The notes below the pieces were generated by a model. That model had not been told where the DNA came from. It ran no database searches and saw only the letters and a program-made list of their open reading frames with translations. Below are positions 12,935 to 26,044 of a DNA stretch of 64,000 nucleotides, one piece after another (the first letter of the stretch is position 1; every line of letters begins with the position of its first letter). Both the position numbers and the translations under genes were made by a program. This DNA comes from Ashinkailepas kermadecensis. Lineage: Eukaryota > Arthropoda > Thecostraca > Neolepadidae. The DNA lies in contig JAOTOM010005179.1 of assembly GCA_034440615.1 (NCBI GenBank), positions 1,063,001-1,127,000 of the forward strand, read 5' to 3'.

Positions 12935-13050
12935 CAGGGGCGGATACGGGGGGCACTCTGGGCATGTGTCGCACCCATGAAAAGGCTGCGCCCCTCTGGT
13001 CGAAAAATGCGCTTCTTTAGGAAGGCTCGTGCTTTGATCCCGCCTTGATA
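12935..13050 (+). mobile_element. Fragment of hAT-type MITE
   Basis: It starts CAGGGGCGGATACGG and continues GCGCCCCTCTGG...GGAAGGCTCG. This is the same block order as 9984-10165 and the end module of the hAT element at 42384-42672. No second terminus was found. Confidence 0.5.
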
Positions 13051-13402
13051 TCGGATGTGCCGTGATTTGCATATGAATCGGAGACAAAGCAACGTAGAAG
13101 TGTGAACGAAGTCAGTGCAGAGGGCGGTGCAGCCATTATTATTTCGCGACCATAACAGTTGCATGCTAACACTTCGGCCGGGCACAGCTGATGTACAACC
13201 TCGTGTTATTATTATGACATTGTCGTATAACACCACTACTAGTGATGTGGAGGACTTTGCTGATCGGCTTACACAGGTACTTAGTCTTTCTCAGAGCATC
13301 CTGCGTAACTGCCTGTAATTATTTTACGATTACATTTTCCGACATAATAACTATTCAGATTGGATTTAGTGACATTGGAGAGAGGAGGACTGGAGTAAAT
13401 TG

Positions 13403-13425
13403 CAGGGGCGGATCCAGTGGAGGCC
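13403..13425 (+). mobile_element. Isolated CAGGGGCGGATCCAG terminus
   Basis: The 15-base hAT-type end is present, but the following sequence does not match the other copies. It is a relic or solo end. Confidence 0.35.
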
Positions 13426-16400
13426 ATCGTAGAACGAAGTGACAGGACTGAAAGGGGAAGAGCATCACACTGGCTTGTGAGCAAGAGATCAGTGACTGGC
13501 GTGGGGGAGGACTATTAGTGCCACTTTACCCAAGTCAAACATATGAACATTGATGGAGCGAGGGACGGATATGAGAGTCACATTACATCAGATGAATATA
13601 AACATGTGAATGATGGATGACTCGATGATGAAGGCGAAAATGATGCAGATAAAGATCCAGGAATGGCATAAAGGGTAGAGGCCCAGCATAGGCTCACCGA
13701 TAATGTACTGTATGAGGGTGCACCCATGGCTTAGTAACTCAGCATAGCATAAGCTAATCTATGCTATCCTAGTGTAGCATAGTTTATCCTACCCTTGCCT
13801 TACCTACCCTGCCAAATCTCACCATACCCCCTACCTTAACCCACCTTACTCTATGCTACCCTGCCACACTACACCAATCCACTCATTGGATAATACCTAC
13901 AAGGCGTGGCAGCATAACAGCCCATTTGTATGATTGACAACCAAGCAACAAACATTTCCAAGTTTGGCAGCCTAGATAAACATGCAAGACCACTGATTTT
14001 GTAGATGAAAAGCAAGACAGGATGCACACATACCTCACTGAGTGGCTGGAGAAAATGTTCAAAACAGGAACAGCTTTCTGGTCTAAGGAGAAGTACAGGA
14101 TGAGTTTTCTAGGGTAAAGAATTGCATGATTCAGATCTCGTTCGAAACGTAACTCCGGGAAATGGATTAAGCAGGCACTGACCTTGACCAGGATTGAACA
14201 AAATGGGCTGTTCCTGGATTTTTGGCATACAGAACATCATCCTCTCATTTTTATCATTTTGAGGTTAAACGGTGCTGCCTAACAATTAATTGCATTGTGT
14301 AAAGTGTAAAGGTCTGCAAAGTGTGGCACCAGGTTCGATGAGGTGCACCAGCTACGATAGAAATATACACCAAAATGTACCAGGTGGACAAAACCCACAT
14401 CAGATAGATTGCAGGCGAGATTCAGGGCATGGGGAACAGGGAGCCTGTGCCGCTCATGGTCATGCTGCATCCTTCAGGAAGTTTAAATGCACCCCATTGA
14501 CTTTTCCAGCCAAAAGAGCCCTTCCGATGGAAATGGCACCCCTTCAGAAGGCTCAAGTGCACCCACCTTGAATTATTCATCAGAAGGCACCCACCCAGGG
14601 TCACAGCTTGAAGTGTACTCATGCACCCCCTGAAATTTACGACATAATTTTGTCCATGGATATTGCTAGTTATCATTCCAGGCTGCGGTATCCCTCAGAT
14701 GCACCACCAGCATTATTTGCTACCGAACCCCCGCACCTCGAATTGCTGCATCAGACACACCAGTGACAGCGTGCCTCCCACAGACAAGATTGTATGGAAC
14801 GTGCCATACTCTGCAGGCTGAATGATTATAGTTTTTTTTTCTTACGCTCTTTCGAATGAGATGGGATGTAGATTGCTGGCAGCCTTGTAGCAAAAAATAC
14901 TGAATGTCACTGATTCTTAGATCGTTCGCAGACATGTAGCAGACGGCCTTGCACATCACCGATTCTTCTAATTCTTAGCTCGTTCCACCTGTTCATATTC
15001 CCATCTGCTGTTGACGTCACAGCCGCGCCAAATTCATAGAAATAAAATGTCACGAATACCAAGTGCTAGTGACGGACGGTACAACATGGTGGCTCCTCCA
15101 TAAGCACTGCTAAAGTGCAAAATACAGGAAGATAAAAGATGTATTTTTATGCCATTTTCTAAGTATCGGTCATGAATAATTGTTGCTAAGCCATATTTCT
15201 CGCAATACGCTCGCTATATTCTCAATACGATACGCTCGCTTCAGTTCGACAACATGCAGCCTTGTATCTTTTGTTATACGAAAAGACTGTACAGTCCCTT
15301 CAAGTCACGAAACAGTTGGCCATCATACGAACAAAACGGCAATGGCATTAGGCGGTTTCACGCGTGCACTAGCGGGAAGTAATCGTCATGACATCCCAAT
15401 GGCAGGGTCAGGGCAGAATAATTACGTTGATCTGAAAGCTTTTAATCTGTAGATTGGACCAATTTATGATATCAATAAACAAACAGAGTAGGTTCAGTTA
15501 CCTAATACGACAAGTTTTTGGACTAGTAACAGCTTGTTTATGCACAAACCCTGAAAATGTACACCTACATCCGCGCCTGGGACGTCATCTAGTCGAAAAT
15601 CTGGAAGTCAGACCAAGCGAGCCTGACTTCGGAAGTAAACTCGATGACAACAGCTGTTTGTCGAATTCAGCGGTCTTCAAATACCAAATTTTCCGAACAC
15701 TCGACCACTCTGATCAATATCACCAGCTAACTTCAACTGCGGTAAGTGATTGGCCCTTTATGATAGCTGGGACGAATCATAATCCACGTTTAAAAAAATG
15801 ACGTCATCATTTGTGCTCCGATTGCATCATTTACGGCTGAAATATGTCAGGCGAGCCAACAAACAAGTTTGTCTCAGATGCGCATATTTTGGACGTGTTG
15901 CGGTCTTTTGGGTGCTGTAAACAATTCATGCTTTGTTCTTTCTTGCGAGTATGTGACATTCAAAGACAAGGATCAATTGCCCCCACCCACAGTAGGGGTT
16001 ATTCAGGTACAGCGACATTTAAAAACGGAGCTACGCATGGTGCGATACAGCGGATGCCATTACAACTGTAAACTTGTAAACTTGTAAACTTGCTTGTAAA
16101 GTGGAGATAATTCAACATTTTCGGGAGCGTCAAGATGGAATCGTAATATCTGGAAATGATGTATTTCTATATTTATTCATAATACAGGTACTTCACAGCC
16201 ATAAAATAAAACGTAAAAGGAAAAATATTCATCCGCAGGATACATACTACCACTTTCTCCCCAATATTGTATATATACAGGTAATCCAATGGCAAATTTA
16301 TGTTCTATCCGACAACTCCTAACTCCCGGCCATGGTGCCAAATGCGGCCAGATTGGCTAGTTGTTTCTGTGAATTGAGCGCTTTTTTCTCAAACAGTGCC

Positions 16401-17394
16401 ACAATTTGAATATGTTGGTTGAGTTTAATATTGAATGTATTACTTCATAGTTAAAACTTCTGGAACATTTCATATCTACAGATAAAGTACATATATTTCA
16501 ATGATATGCCCTTCATACCAGACGAAGTCATCGACATTGCATCCCGGTGCTTTTTGGCCGTCGTGAAATGGGCTATTGTTATCCACGGGCGCAAGCCGAG
16601 TTTGTGAAGGAGACGAGTCAGGTCACAGCAAGACTAGCTACCGCACTACTACAGGTTTCCACGAACCTTCTCGTCCAAATAATACATTTTAGTATGTGTG
16701 CCGCCGCAAGCCCTTCTATATGCTAAACTGTTAATCATGAGTAAGAATACCGCACTTTGGAGGATTATGTAGATGGGCGAAAAGGATTGTGAAAGATTTC
16801 CAAAGTTGCGAATTAGTATGCGATTCAGAGCTCATGAAGTAACTGGGATGTTTAGGATTACCGAAGTGAGGAGCATGCTAGCTATTTTGATCCGACGGAA
16901 TGGAATGTTAGAGCAGGGTCAGTGACTATAATTTTCGGGCTTCTTCTTCAACTCATTTTGAAGACGCTGGAGGTTGTGCTTCATATGAAGCGATTTGCAA
17001 ACTCTGGTGGTGACGAGATGAAAAAGCTAAGATACTTGCTGGTTTGATTGTACGTGGTTGTGTAAATTGTGTAAATTTTGTGTAAATGTTGCCGCGATGA
17101 TTAAGGAAGGTCATTTCATGGAATACAAGGAACGCTATTTTGAGTATGGCTTGGCAAATTTGTTACGTTCTTTCGATAATGGAAGAAAACAAGCTATGCA
17201 TTTTTCGTCTCCTCTCTAGGAAAGTCCAGCCCAAACATCCTCTCATGCTTTCAAAAAGAGATAAGTAACTCTCATCAATGTCATACAATGAAACCATTAT
17301 TCAGGGGGAGGGGTGAGGGGATCCTTCCGGACGTTTTTCATAGAGCCATAGAAAGGCCGACAACATTTTTTTTGGGCTGTTGTGGGGCCTTTAA
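13426..17394. other. Non-coding stretch with minor degenerate repeats
   Basis: 13740-13870 is a degenerate CTATGCTA / CCTACC-type low-complexity tract. 14380-14640 has TGCACCCC...CCTTCAGAAGGCTCAAGTGC motifs resembling a diverged copy of the hAT end module. 16062-16101 has short GTAAACTT repeats, and 17040-17090 has GTGTAAAT repeats. No gene is supported. Confidence 0.4.
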
Positions 17395-17790
17395 GAACGC
17401 CACTTATGAATTTATATGGGCCCTTCTTCTACGGGCCCTTACGAACGGCTACGGGCTCTTACAGACGCCGACGGGGCCTTTACAAACGTCCAAGGGTCAT
17501 TACGAACGTCTACGGCCCTTTACGAATGCCTTCGGGCGTGTACGGACCCTTACGAACGTCTACGGGCCCTTGTGCACATCTACGGATCTTTACGAACGTC
17601 TACGGGCGCTCGCGGACGCCTAAGGACCCATACGAACGTCTGCAAGTGGCTAAGGGTCATTAGGGACGTATATGGGCCTTTACAAATTCCTACAGTTCCT
17701 TATGAACGTGTGTGGGTACTTACGAGCCTGTACGGGCTCTATGGCTGAGGGTCATTACGAATGTGCGTGGGCCCTTGCGAAAATTTGCGC
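17395..17790. repeat. Degenerate ~20-bp minisatellite
   Basis: The approximate unit ACGAACGTCTACGGGCCCTT is repeated about 19-20 times with heavy substitution. All plus frames are open for 90-110 codons, a by-product of the stop-free unit. Confidence 0.85.
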
Positions 17791-17794
17791 AAAT

Positions 17795-18112
17795 TTGGGA
17801 CCACGTACATTTGCGCTTACGTACTCTTGCGCTCACCTACATTTGCAATTATGTACTTTTACGCTTCCGTACATCTGCGCTTACGTACATTTGCGCTTAC
17901 GTACATTTGCTTACGCATATTTGCCATACGTACATTTGCCCTTACGTACATCTGCCATACGTACATTTGCCATATGTACTTTTACATTTTCGTACATCTG
18001 CGCTTGCGTACATCTGCCATACGTACCTTTGCGCATACGTGCATTTGCTTACGTACATTTGTTTACGTACATCTACCATACGTATATTTGTCCTTACGTG
18101 CATTTGTCCTAG
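17795..18112. repeat. Degenerate ~16-bp minisatellite
   Basis: The approximate unit CGCTTACGTACATTTG directly follows the 20-bp array and looks like a shortened derivative of it (CTTACGAACGTCTACG versus CTTACGTACATCTGCG). It gives three overlapping pseudo-ORFs rich in Tyr, Ile, Cys and His. Confidence 0.85.
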
Positions 18113-18554
18113 AATCAAGGAAAAGAGGAAGCTGATGGCTTAGAAAAGGAGCTGAAACCCGCAAGCAGAACAGTGCCTCGATTTCTCCCGACTTACAAAG
18201 ATAATGAGATCTTCTCCCGGAGACGGAAGTTCGTCAGTCGAGTCATACCTGTAGTCACACCTGGTCGGAGTCACCCCCAATGAGAGATACAGTTGGGCAG
18301 GTTGGCGACGCTCGCTTGCCCAAGCGACTCGAGCTGCAACCCATTGTCATCTCGGACTTGTCAGCAGCGTTCGATCGAGAGGACCCACGTGACAGAAACG
18401 CTGAAGGTTGCAGCGGCCGTCACCCATTGTGCTGGTGTAAGCACCTCTATTACAGCGCTCAGCCGCTCTCAGGGTGAGTCTCATGCGTCAGTCCAGGGTG
18501 AAACATCGGGTGGGAGCAGCAGCCAACAGCAAGATGAGAGTGGAGTCTTACATA

Positions 18555-19960
18555 TTTGATGTACTTGTAGTTTATTGGGATGGGAAGCTGTAGCCATGTA
18601 GCCATCCTAGAGGACTATTTGCTCCAGGACTTACTCAAGGCCATGTTCTTTGACACCACAGCTTCGAATACAGGCATCCAACACGACGCTCACATATTGA
18701 TAGAGAAGAAGTTGGGGTACTCGTTTTTGCAACTGGCTTGTCACCATCTCCGTGAGTTCCGGATGCAGAATACATTTTCTCTGCTACTGAGTACGTCCGC
18801 TGGCTCCTACATCGCGCTATTCAGGGGATGCAATGAGCGATACAACTCATTTGATCTCTCTGAACTTCCTTCTTAAACTTGAACTGCCAGCCTCTACAGT
18901 TGGATCAGAATGGTACGGAAGTGAAGAAGGCAGAAGTCGAAGAACTTGTCGCATTTGCCAAGGCTCGACTCCAAAAAGATTACTCCCGTGAGTAATACCG
19001 CTAGCCCATTGCGTTGTGGATGCTCACGTTGGGAGAGACTTCTGAAAAAGAAGCCACTTTCCGGCGTCCTGAAGCAGTTCACAGAGCCCGATGAATGGCG
19101 AAGATCATGTGCCGCTTCAAGAGATTCCTCCTCAGCAAGCAACTGTCTTACACATCAAGGGAAGGAGGGGATCGCGACCTTCGTGACATTTAGTAACATT
19201 TATTGCCAGAGTCTATTTCAAGGCGTGGCTTACGGCTCCTCTCGGTCTCTACTCCTCTACACGACCTGGAACTCCTCCAGCGAATCGGCTCTTCTCGGTC
19301 TCTACTTTTCTACACGACCTGGAACTCCTCCAGCGGATCGAAGGCTATGAGGTTGATGTCACCTCCCAAGCGAAGTCGTCAAGTTCTTTATCTGTGATAC
19401 CTGGACGAGGAGCTGGTGGCCCTCGGCCTCTTCGATGACGAAGTCACTGATGGGAAGCAAGCGATGGCGAACGTTCTAGAAGAATCTGAGAAAGGAAAGC
19501 GGTGAGTAGCGACAGAGGAATCATCAGGGCAGAGTCACAGGGACTGCGGCTCCGCTGACAGCCTTCTTCACTGTACTAGGAATCAACTATACGTCCCTGA
19601 AGAAGGATCGTGCTCCGTGGCATGTTAACGGAGGGTTTATCGTGGCTAAGAAGATCATATGATCTTTACAAGTGGTAAATGACACAGCGTGTAGAAGGGT
19701 GCCGCCTAGCCCAAGCTGACACCGGCATTGCTACGTTCCCTGTATGGCCTCAGGCGATGGATGTGGTAGGTCGCCGTCGCCTGATTGACAGAACTCAATG
19801 CGTGGCCTCGGACGGTAGTCAGCCACTCCACCACGACAAGGTTGCAATGAACAGTCTCGATCCAGTCATGCTGAACATTACATTACAGTTTGCATGATAA
19901 TGAGAAGCGGCAAGAGTTTGTGGGCTCATTCCAAGAACGAAGAGTAACTGCAGTACATCA
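18555..19960 (+). pseudogene. Decayed gene of an uncharacterised invertebrate repeat-associated family
   Basis: Translated pieces in shifting frames line up in order with a protein pattern I recall from many invertebrate genomes, usually annotated only as uncharacterised. They are VYWDGKL at 18570-18590; FFDTTASNTG then LACHH and ALFRG in the ORF 18580-18876; RRPEAVHRAR, stop, MAKIM at about 19055-19110; LYL, stop, YLDEELVALGLFDDEV at about 19388-19435; and SLQVVNDTA at about 19660-19690. At two sites the remembered pattern has Trp where this copy has TGA (before MAKIM and before YLDEEL), and other stops and frameshifts are present, so it is not functional. High copy number in other genomes suggests a mobile element, but class and biochemical role are unknown to me. 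The 5' end is not defined. Family recall is from memory and unverified; the internal order of motifs is the main support. Confidence 0.65.
19233..19338. repeat. 53-bp tandem duplication inside the pseudogene
   Basis: Two copies start CGGCTCCTCTCGGTCTC and CGGCTCTTCTCGGTCTC, 53 bp apart (19233 and 19286). As 53 is not a multiple of 3, the duplication adds a frameshift to the decayed gene. Confidence 0.9.
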
Positions 19961-21132
19961 TGTAAGTGGTGGAACAGTACAGAAAGGAGCACCCTGCTGT
20001 GAAGAAAACGATCTGTTCACTGCCCAGTGGGCCGTTGAAGTACAGCATGTCACAAGCAATTTTACGGTGCACGATACTCATACCTGTCGCAGGCCATGTG
20101 GTATTTCGCATTGCTGTGAAACATCCGGTTTTACTTGTGTGTTTGATTTGCTTAAGTATCGGCATCGGATCCCGCTTCTTTTATGAATACATTTTCATAA
20201 TTGTTTTCTGTTCTTTTTTGACAACGCGAGAGAGGTGGAGAGAGATAATTCCGGCCACTAGTTCTTTGCGTTGTGATCCCACATCTGTGATACCAGCGCA
20301 ATACATGCCGTGTCACTCAGCGACGATTGAGAAAGACTCAGTTACGGAGCCACAGCGATCGTCGATGGTGTGAACATAACACCTTCGTCCATGCGATAAC
20401 ACTATCTAAAGTTGTTTAATTGTTGTGGATTGTTTTTTCGTACGATAATTCAATTGTTAAAGCACCCACGGACATGTTCTGTCACGGGTGGTACATAGCG
20501 TTTGCAACCATCGAAACTCGTGCACAGTTCCGATGCATAGCTGCATACATCAGTGTTACCGCTGAGGGAGGCTGAATTTCCCAAGATTCTTTTTGGCGTC
20601 ACGTGTCCCGAGATCCCAAGATCGCAGGTAAATGTTATTGACTCTTACTGAAGCTGTATATTCACACGTGCATATCGGCGTACCACGTGTCTTATCACGT
20701 ATCTGGAGGATTCGACGCCTGCACCCCGCGGTGCAACCGAGGTGGCTAAGGTTTTTGGCACTTCCCAGGCCTGTGGCCAGCTGAAATCGTCAGGGACACA
20801 AGCCTCTCGTGGCCCGATTTTAACCAGTGTACACCCACTCCAAAGCTCCTAAGCTCATCCAAAGTTGAAGGGCTTCTATTCCTCCCCCTCCCCTTCGGTC
20901 CCCAAGCTCATACGCTCTAGAGTACCTTGCTATGGTGTTCGAGTCAGAACTTAAAAAAATCGTTACAAGAATATTTAAATCATGAAGCCGGTGTGCCGGT
21001 GCGAAGTTGCCGGGATAACCTACAAAGTTGAAGGTAAGGTAGAAGGTGCTTTATTATAGATAATTAAGATTTTTGTCATGCTTTTCTTGAATATTTTATT
21101 CTTAATAATTTTGCATCATTTTGAGATGATTC

Positions 21133-21134
<2 letters not shown>
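19961..21134. other. Non-coding stretch, no gene recognised
   Basis: Spacer after the pseudogene. No further family motif or tandem repeat stands out. Confidence 0.4.

Positions 21135-21181
<47 letters not shown>
21135..21181. repeat. (TA)n microsatellite
   Basis: About 23 uninterrupted TA dinucleotides. Confidence 0.95.
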
Positions 21182-21185
<4 letters not shown>

Positions 21186-21278
21186 ATTATTATGTACGTA
21201 TTTTTTTCGCGCATACCATACCTTCACCTCAAGGCAGTTGTAGACAAGACCTTGGTAAAATCAGGTACAACCAGAAGC

Positions 21279-21334
<56 letters not shown>
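21279..21334. repeat. (TA)n microsatellite
   Basis: A TA tract with one TG interruption near 21293. Unlike those in the 41-48 kb region it has no inverted flanking arms that I can see. Confidence 0.95.
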
Positions 21335-21336
<2 letters not shown>

Positions 21337-23983
21337 AATACGCCCAACATATGACGTCACTGTATGCAGAAGTACAAAAAAAACACCCAATATGAAGTAT
21401 TTCCTACCTGGAAAACTGGGCTAGCCTGTTTCCTCATAACAACAATAAAGGGATATCCTACCAAAGTCACCACACCTTTCCAGGAATTGGGCCTGTGAAC
21501 CCTAAGATCCCAAAGCGGGAGCCGATTTCCCAAGATTGCCTGGATTGCCAAGATAAATTGCCTAATGTGTGGCACACTGACATGCATATATTCAAAATGT
21601 GTTGGGAGGTTTATATCTGGTCGACGTGATCCGCGTCAAAGAAAGGTGGTAGAGATGAATGAGATGTGCCTGGGATATGAAATTGTACATATTTCCTGAG
21701 CTGTTGTTGCCATTCTTTGAATTGGGAGCGTATTATTCGTTTTTTTTAGGTACAGCAGTTCCACTGGACATAAAGGAATGTCATCTTTTCCTGAGGAATA
21801 CCTTGGAAAGATGATGGAGGGGCAGTTGCTATTGCAGCGCCCTCACTCACCGCCCTTGAAAAGTGGAGGCGCCAGGCTGTCCCTGCTCCTATCCTTTCCT
21901 ACGCCAATGCATACTTACTCACACATAGACAAGTATTCCTATATTGAGAGAACATTGAAAAAGATGCAAATGCTCACCATCCAGTGTTATCTCCCCTTTA
22001 TGGGAATGTTCTCCTCTCGGTCGGATCCAGAAATCTGTGATCGTCGTAATTATTCGCACATTTCCCTGATCAACGACGACACCGAGCAGCGATTTTTGTT
22101 AGGGTGCGGGGGAGGAATTTACAGCTTTAATCTTGTTGTTGTCGAAGATGACGCCTCGATTAATCATGAAATTCGCTTTACATTCGTCGCACATCCGATT
22201 GATATGCATAAACGCGCGAGTCACTGCAGGGGGGGGATGCACCCGCCCTTTTTTCTGCGGTAACAGTCAAACCAATTGAGACAGCAGCTTGAGACACTCA
22301 GATATTTCGTGTTTTACTCATGGATATAGGTGCGTTGTGCGATGTGGACGATGCATAGTCACAGGAGGATGAAATAAGCTTGATCTGTCACCAGTGATTA
22401 CACCATTTGTCAATCTCACACTTGTGATTTGTTGCAAGTTGTCTGAAGCTGCAGTGGTGAACACCCCTACGATATTAACATATTTCATCAACCGCATTGT
22501 GTGCAACGTCAATTGCCTCCGTACCTCAGCACTTAACTGCATGATGTATGGGAGGCTTACCCTGCTATGTCATTATCCCTCTCGTGTTGGCCGGCCAAAT
22601 GAATCTGGGAGCGGCGGGTCGGGTGTGTATGCCCTTGATTTGATCTGAGCCAACATGCCGCTCACTTACGTCTTCCAGGTTCTAGGGCTAAATTGTTTTA
22701 AATTGTTTCTAGGAGATTTACATTTCAATACTAAGCTAAGCGCACGCTACCCCACTGGTTCCGTGAATTATCATACTTTGGCCACTAATTACATGCAACG
22801 AAAACCATGGCGGTCACATGAAACGTATACTACAGCAGCTCACAATTTACTGCAACTCTGACAGGATGATTACATAATGGATGTTAATGTGTAGTCTTGT
22901 GGCAACATTTCGCCACATTAGCAAGTAAATATGGGTATTGAAATGTTTCTGCAAGTGAAAGGCTTGCTGATGGAGAATAGTCATGGGAAGGTGTGAACTC
23001 TTTGCTTCGGGGAATCGTGTGCGAAATTCGGTTGTGGAATATTGCATTATTTCTACACAAAGAACGTTAGAATGTTTTGCGGTGAGGTAAGCGGATAAAA
23101 TTTGGTTTTAAATACGAGCTCAGTAACGCGCAGTGCGGCAAGCATCTTACTCCTTAGAGTGTGGCAAAATTTCCCCTTGAAGGAATCTTACTCGTTTGGC
23201 TGGCCTTCCGGGTCAGATTAAATAGGTCAATGTCGGGTGCAGTCAGTCAACCGTTTGTTGCCGTTGTTTTCAAATACTGGTCATGAAACAGAACCAACCT
23301 GATGTCTTACTGCAATATCAACGATGTGCAGACTGAAGACTTAGTCTAGCATCATGACGCATATAGAAGTCAAGGTCATCGATCAAGTCGCGGTCAATGA
23401 TAACGAAATATCTCGTTAGCTGCTGAAACTGACTATATTCGAAACATATTGTTATTGTGCTCATGGAAAGGTGCGCAGTATGAAAAAGTTCTATGAATAA
23501 GTGACACCAACGTAAATCGAAATGTGTTCCATGTTCGGAAACCAAAGCGCCGGCTTTTGAAAATCATTTGGTGGAAAATACATGCCCAGAAGCTGTTTGG
23601 AATCTCAAATCTCCATCTGATCTACTCATGTGACTTGAGATCACATTTTCTTACTTGTTTATGTTCATTTGACTCTTTATCTATGCACCAATACTTAGTT
23701 TTCGAGTGCATCTTTTACAGCTTGTGTGCAATAAATGTTTCAATATAATCGCCCTGCGACGGGGATGTGACTGAACTTCAAGCTGTCCCAGCGACGGGAC
23801 CTTATAGACTTAAACTTTCATTTGTTTTGCGAAAGATTTGTTCCTCAAGCATAGGATGCTAAGTGTGCCAAATTGCAAAACTGCCAGACTGCAAAATGAT
23901 ATCTTGAATGGCACAGAATCGCGTTAGAGCTTAGGAAAAGTTTTTGGCTAAGCTTCCCCCGCGCTGCGAGAGTCAAAATGCCC
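21335..23983. other. Non-coding stretch; one medium ORF of unknown status
   Basis: An ATG-initiated ORF at 21778-22263 (161 codons, plus strand) is the longest here outside repeats. It has no recognisable domain and contains poly-G/C runs typical of dispersed repeats. The rest is featureless. Confidence 0.35.
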
Positions 23984-24295
<312 letters not shown>

Positions 24296-25574
24296 AATCG
24301 GGAATCGGGATGTCGGGAATCTCCATGGTTCAAATCTGTCTGTCTGAACTAGTTTAAGCCGGTCAAAAGCGTCAAAAAATGCTGATGCATTTTTGCATGT
24401 TTGACCCCTATTGAATGTACTCGCCATTGACCAGAAACGGGGGAGTCAAATATTCCCCCTGCCAAATATTCGGGAAAACTTAGAGCGAGTTGAGATATCT
24501 TCACGAAATTTGCAATAACTGTCAATTCATCAATTACACGGCTCTGGCTAAAGAACGAACTATAAAGTCACGATAGATCAGGCGTAGTGGCTTCAAAGGG
24601 ATGTCATGCTTGAATATAAAAACCACCTCGCTCCTCACAAACTGATATAGAAACCGAACGAACCAAGGTATTTGAAGTCCATAAAATGTATGTGAAGAGG
24701 ATGTGAGAGACAATTAGTAGGTAATTCACATGCAACGTCGTTATTTTTGAGTATTTCACTTTGAAATATCGGCATGTTAAGCTCGTCAAATGTCAACATT
24801 TCGACGAAATTGAACAAATTGTCCAAGAAACGACTACGAAGAACATCTGTGCGAAAGTTGAGGCAATTATCCATAAAATTTACTGCGTTATGGCTAGAAG
24901 TGTATTGCAGTGCATACCACGTGGGTACGCCTTTGCGCCGACCCTCCGCGCCGTTGTGGCGTCGCGGAGGTGAGGCAGCCACCGGGCCACCTTAATACGC
25001 ACTTAAGACACAGGTTCTTTCCTCCTTCTCTGAGACTGCACGTCACGGCGCAACCGATGCCGTTTGAACTTTACAAATCGGCCAGGCCGTTCTTGACATA
25101 AGCAGGAGGGGACGTAGTATTCCCCCCCCCCCCCCACCGGCCAATGGTGTGCGGCTGAGAAGCCCGGCCAATGCCGGGCTAACGTTTTGAGAAATTCCCG
25201 GCCATCGCCTACATTCGAAGCTTTAGGAGCACTTATAGCTTCTGGGATCTGACGAGGTAGCGGGGGAAGGAGCGCAATCCCTCCACATGTGATCCAAACT
25301 CACGTGACGAGCCTCTTAATATGAGACCCAACTTAGCCCGAATTACTCCAAATCTGCTTTCTTCTCCCGATCTACCCCTGGCTCGGGCTCTACCCTCGGC
25401 CCTGGCTCTGCTCCCGATGCCGGGCCCTCTGAGCACAGGCCTCCACTCCAACTTCATCCCTAGTCTCATCCGTGGAGCTGTCTCTGCCTGCCCCTGCCCT
25501 CGGCATCAACTGCGTTGTTGCTTGATACTTTCCTCTCTTTGCCGCTGGTCCCTTATCAGCTCTGCCCTTGTCTC
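24296..25574. other. Non-coding stretch with GC-rich patches
   Basis: There is a poly-C run at about 25122-25135. A GC-rich tract at 25320-25500 is open on both strands (composition effect). No supported gene. Confidence 0.4.
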
Positions 25575-25760
25575 TTGTCAGTCCTCCCCTTGTTCCTGCC
25601 CTGCTCTGCCCTGACCATTTATCAGCCCTGCCCTTGTTCCTGTCCTGCTCTGCCCTGACAATTTATCAGCCCTGCCCTTGTTCCGGCCCTGCTCTGTCCT
25701 GACCCATCGCCAGCTCTCCCCTGCTCTGCCGTAGTTCCTGCCCCGCCTTGTCGTGGTTCG
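25575..25760. repeat. Degenerate ~44-bp repeat, about 4 copies
   Basis: Repeated CAGCCCTGCCCTTGTTCC and CCTGCTCTGCCCTGAC blocks decay toward the right end. Confidence 0.75.
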
Positions 25761-26044
25761 TCACCAGGTCCGCCCTGACCCCTGTCCCTGGTCACAGCCG
25801 ACACCTGTCAGTGCACTGACCCAGACGGCGACGGTGTGGCAGGCCGCAGGCCGAGTCTGAATGGGCTGACGTACCTGGGGCACGGCCGTAGTACGGCGTC
25901 GCTGGCCCACCGTATATTACCACCGTCGCCATTAGCGTCAGCCGGGATGGCTCTCAATTGCCGTATAAAGTTCCCGACAGCGGCCCGGCCGAGTCAATCT
26001 GGGCCAGCCGCCGGTCCCACGTCAACACGACACGACCTCGACCC

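Noticed and set aside
21778..22263. 161-codon ATG-initiated ORF, considered as a gene
   Set aside because: No domain, G/C homopolymers near the end and no splice or codon support; possibly a dispersed repeat.
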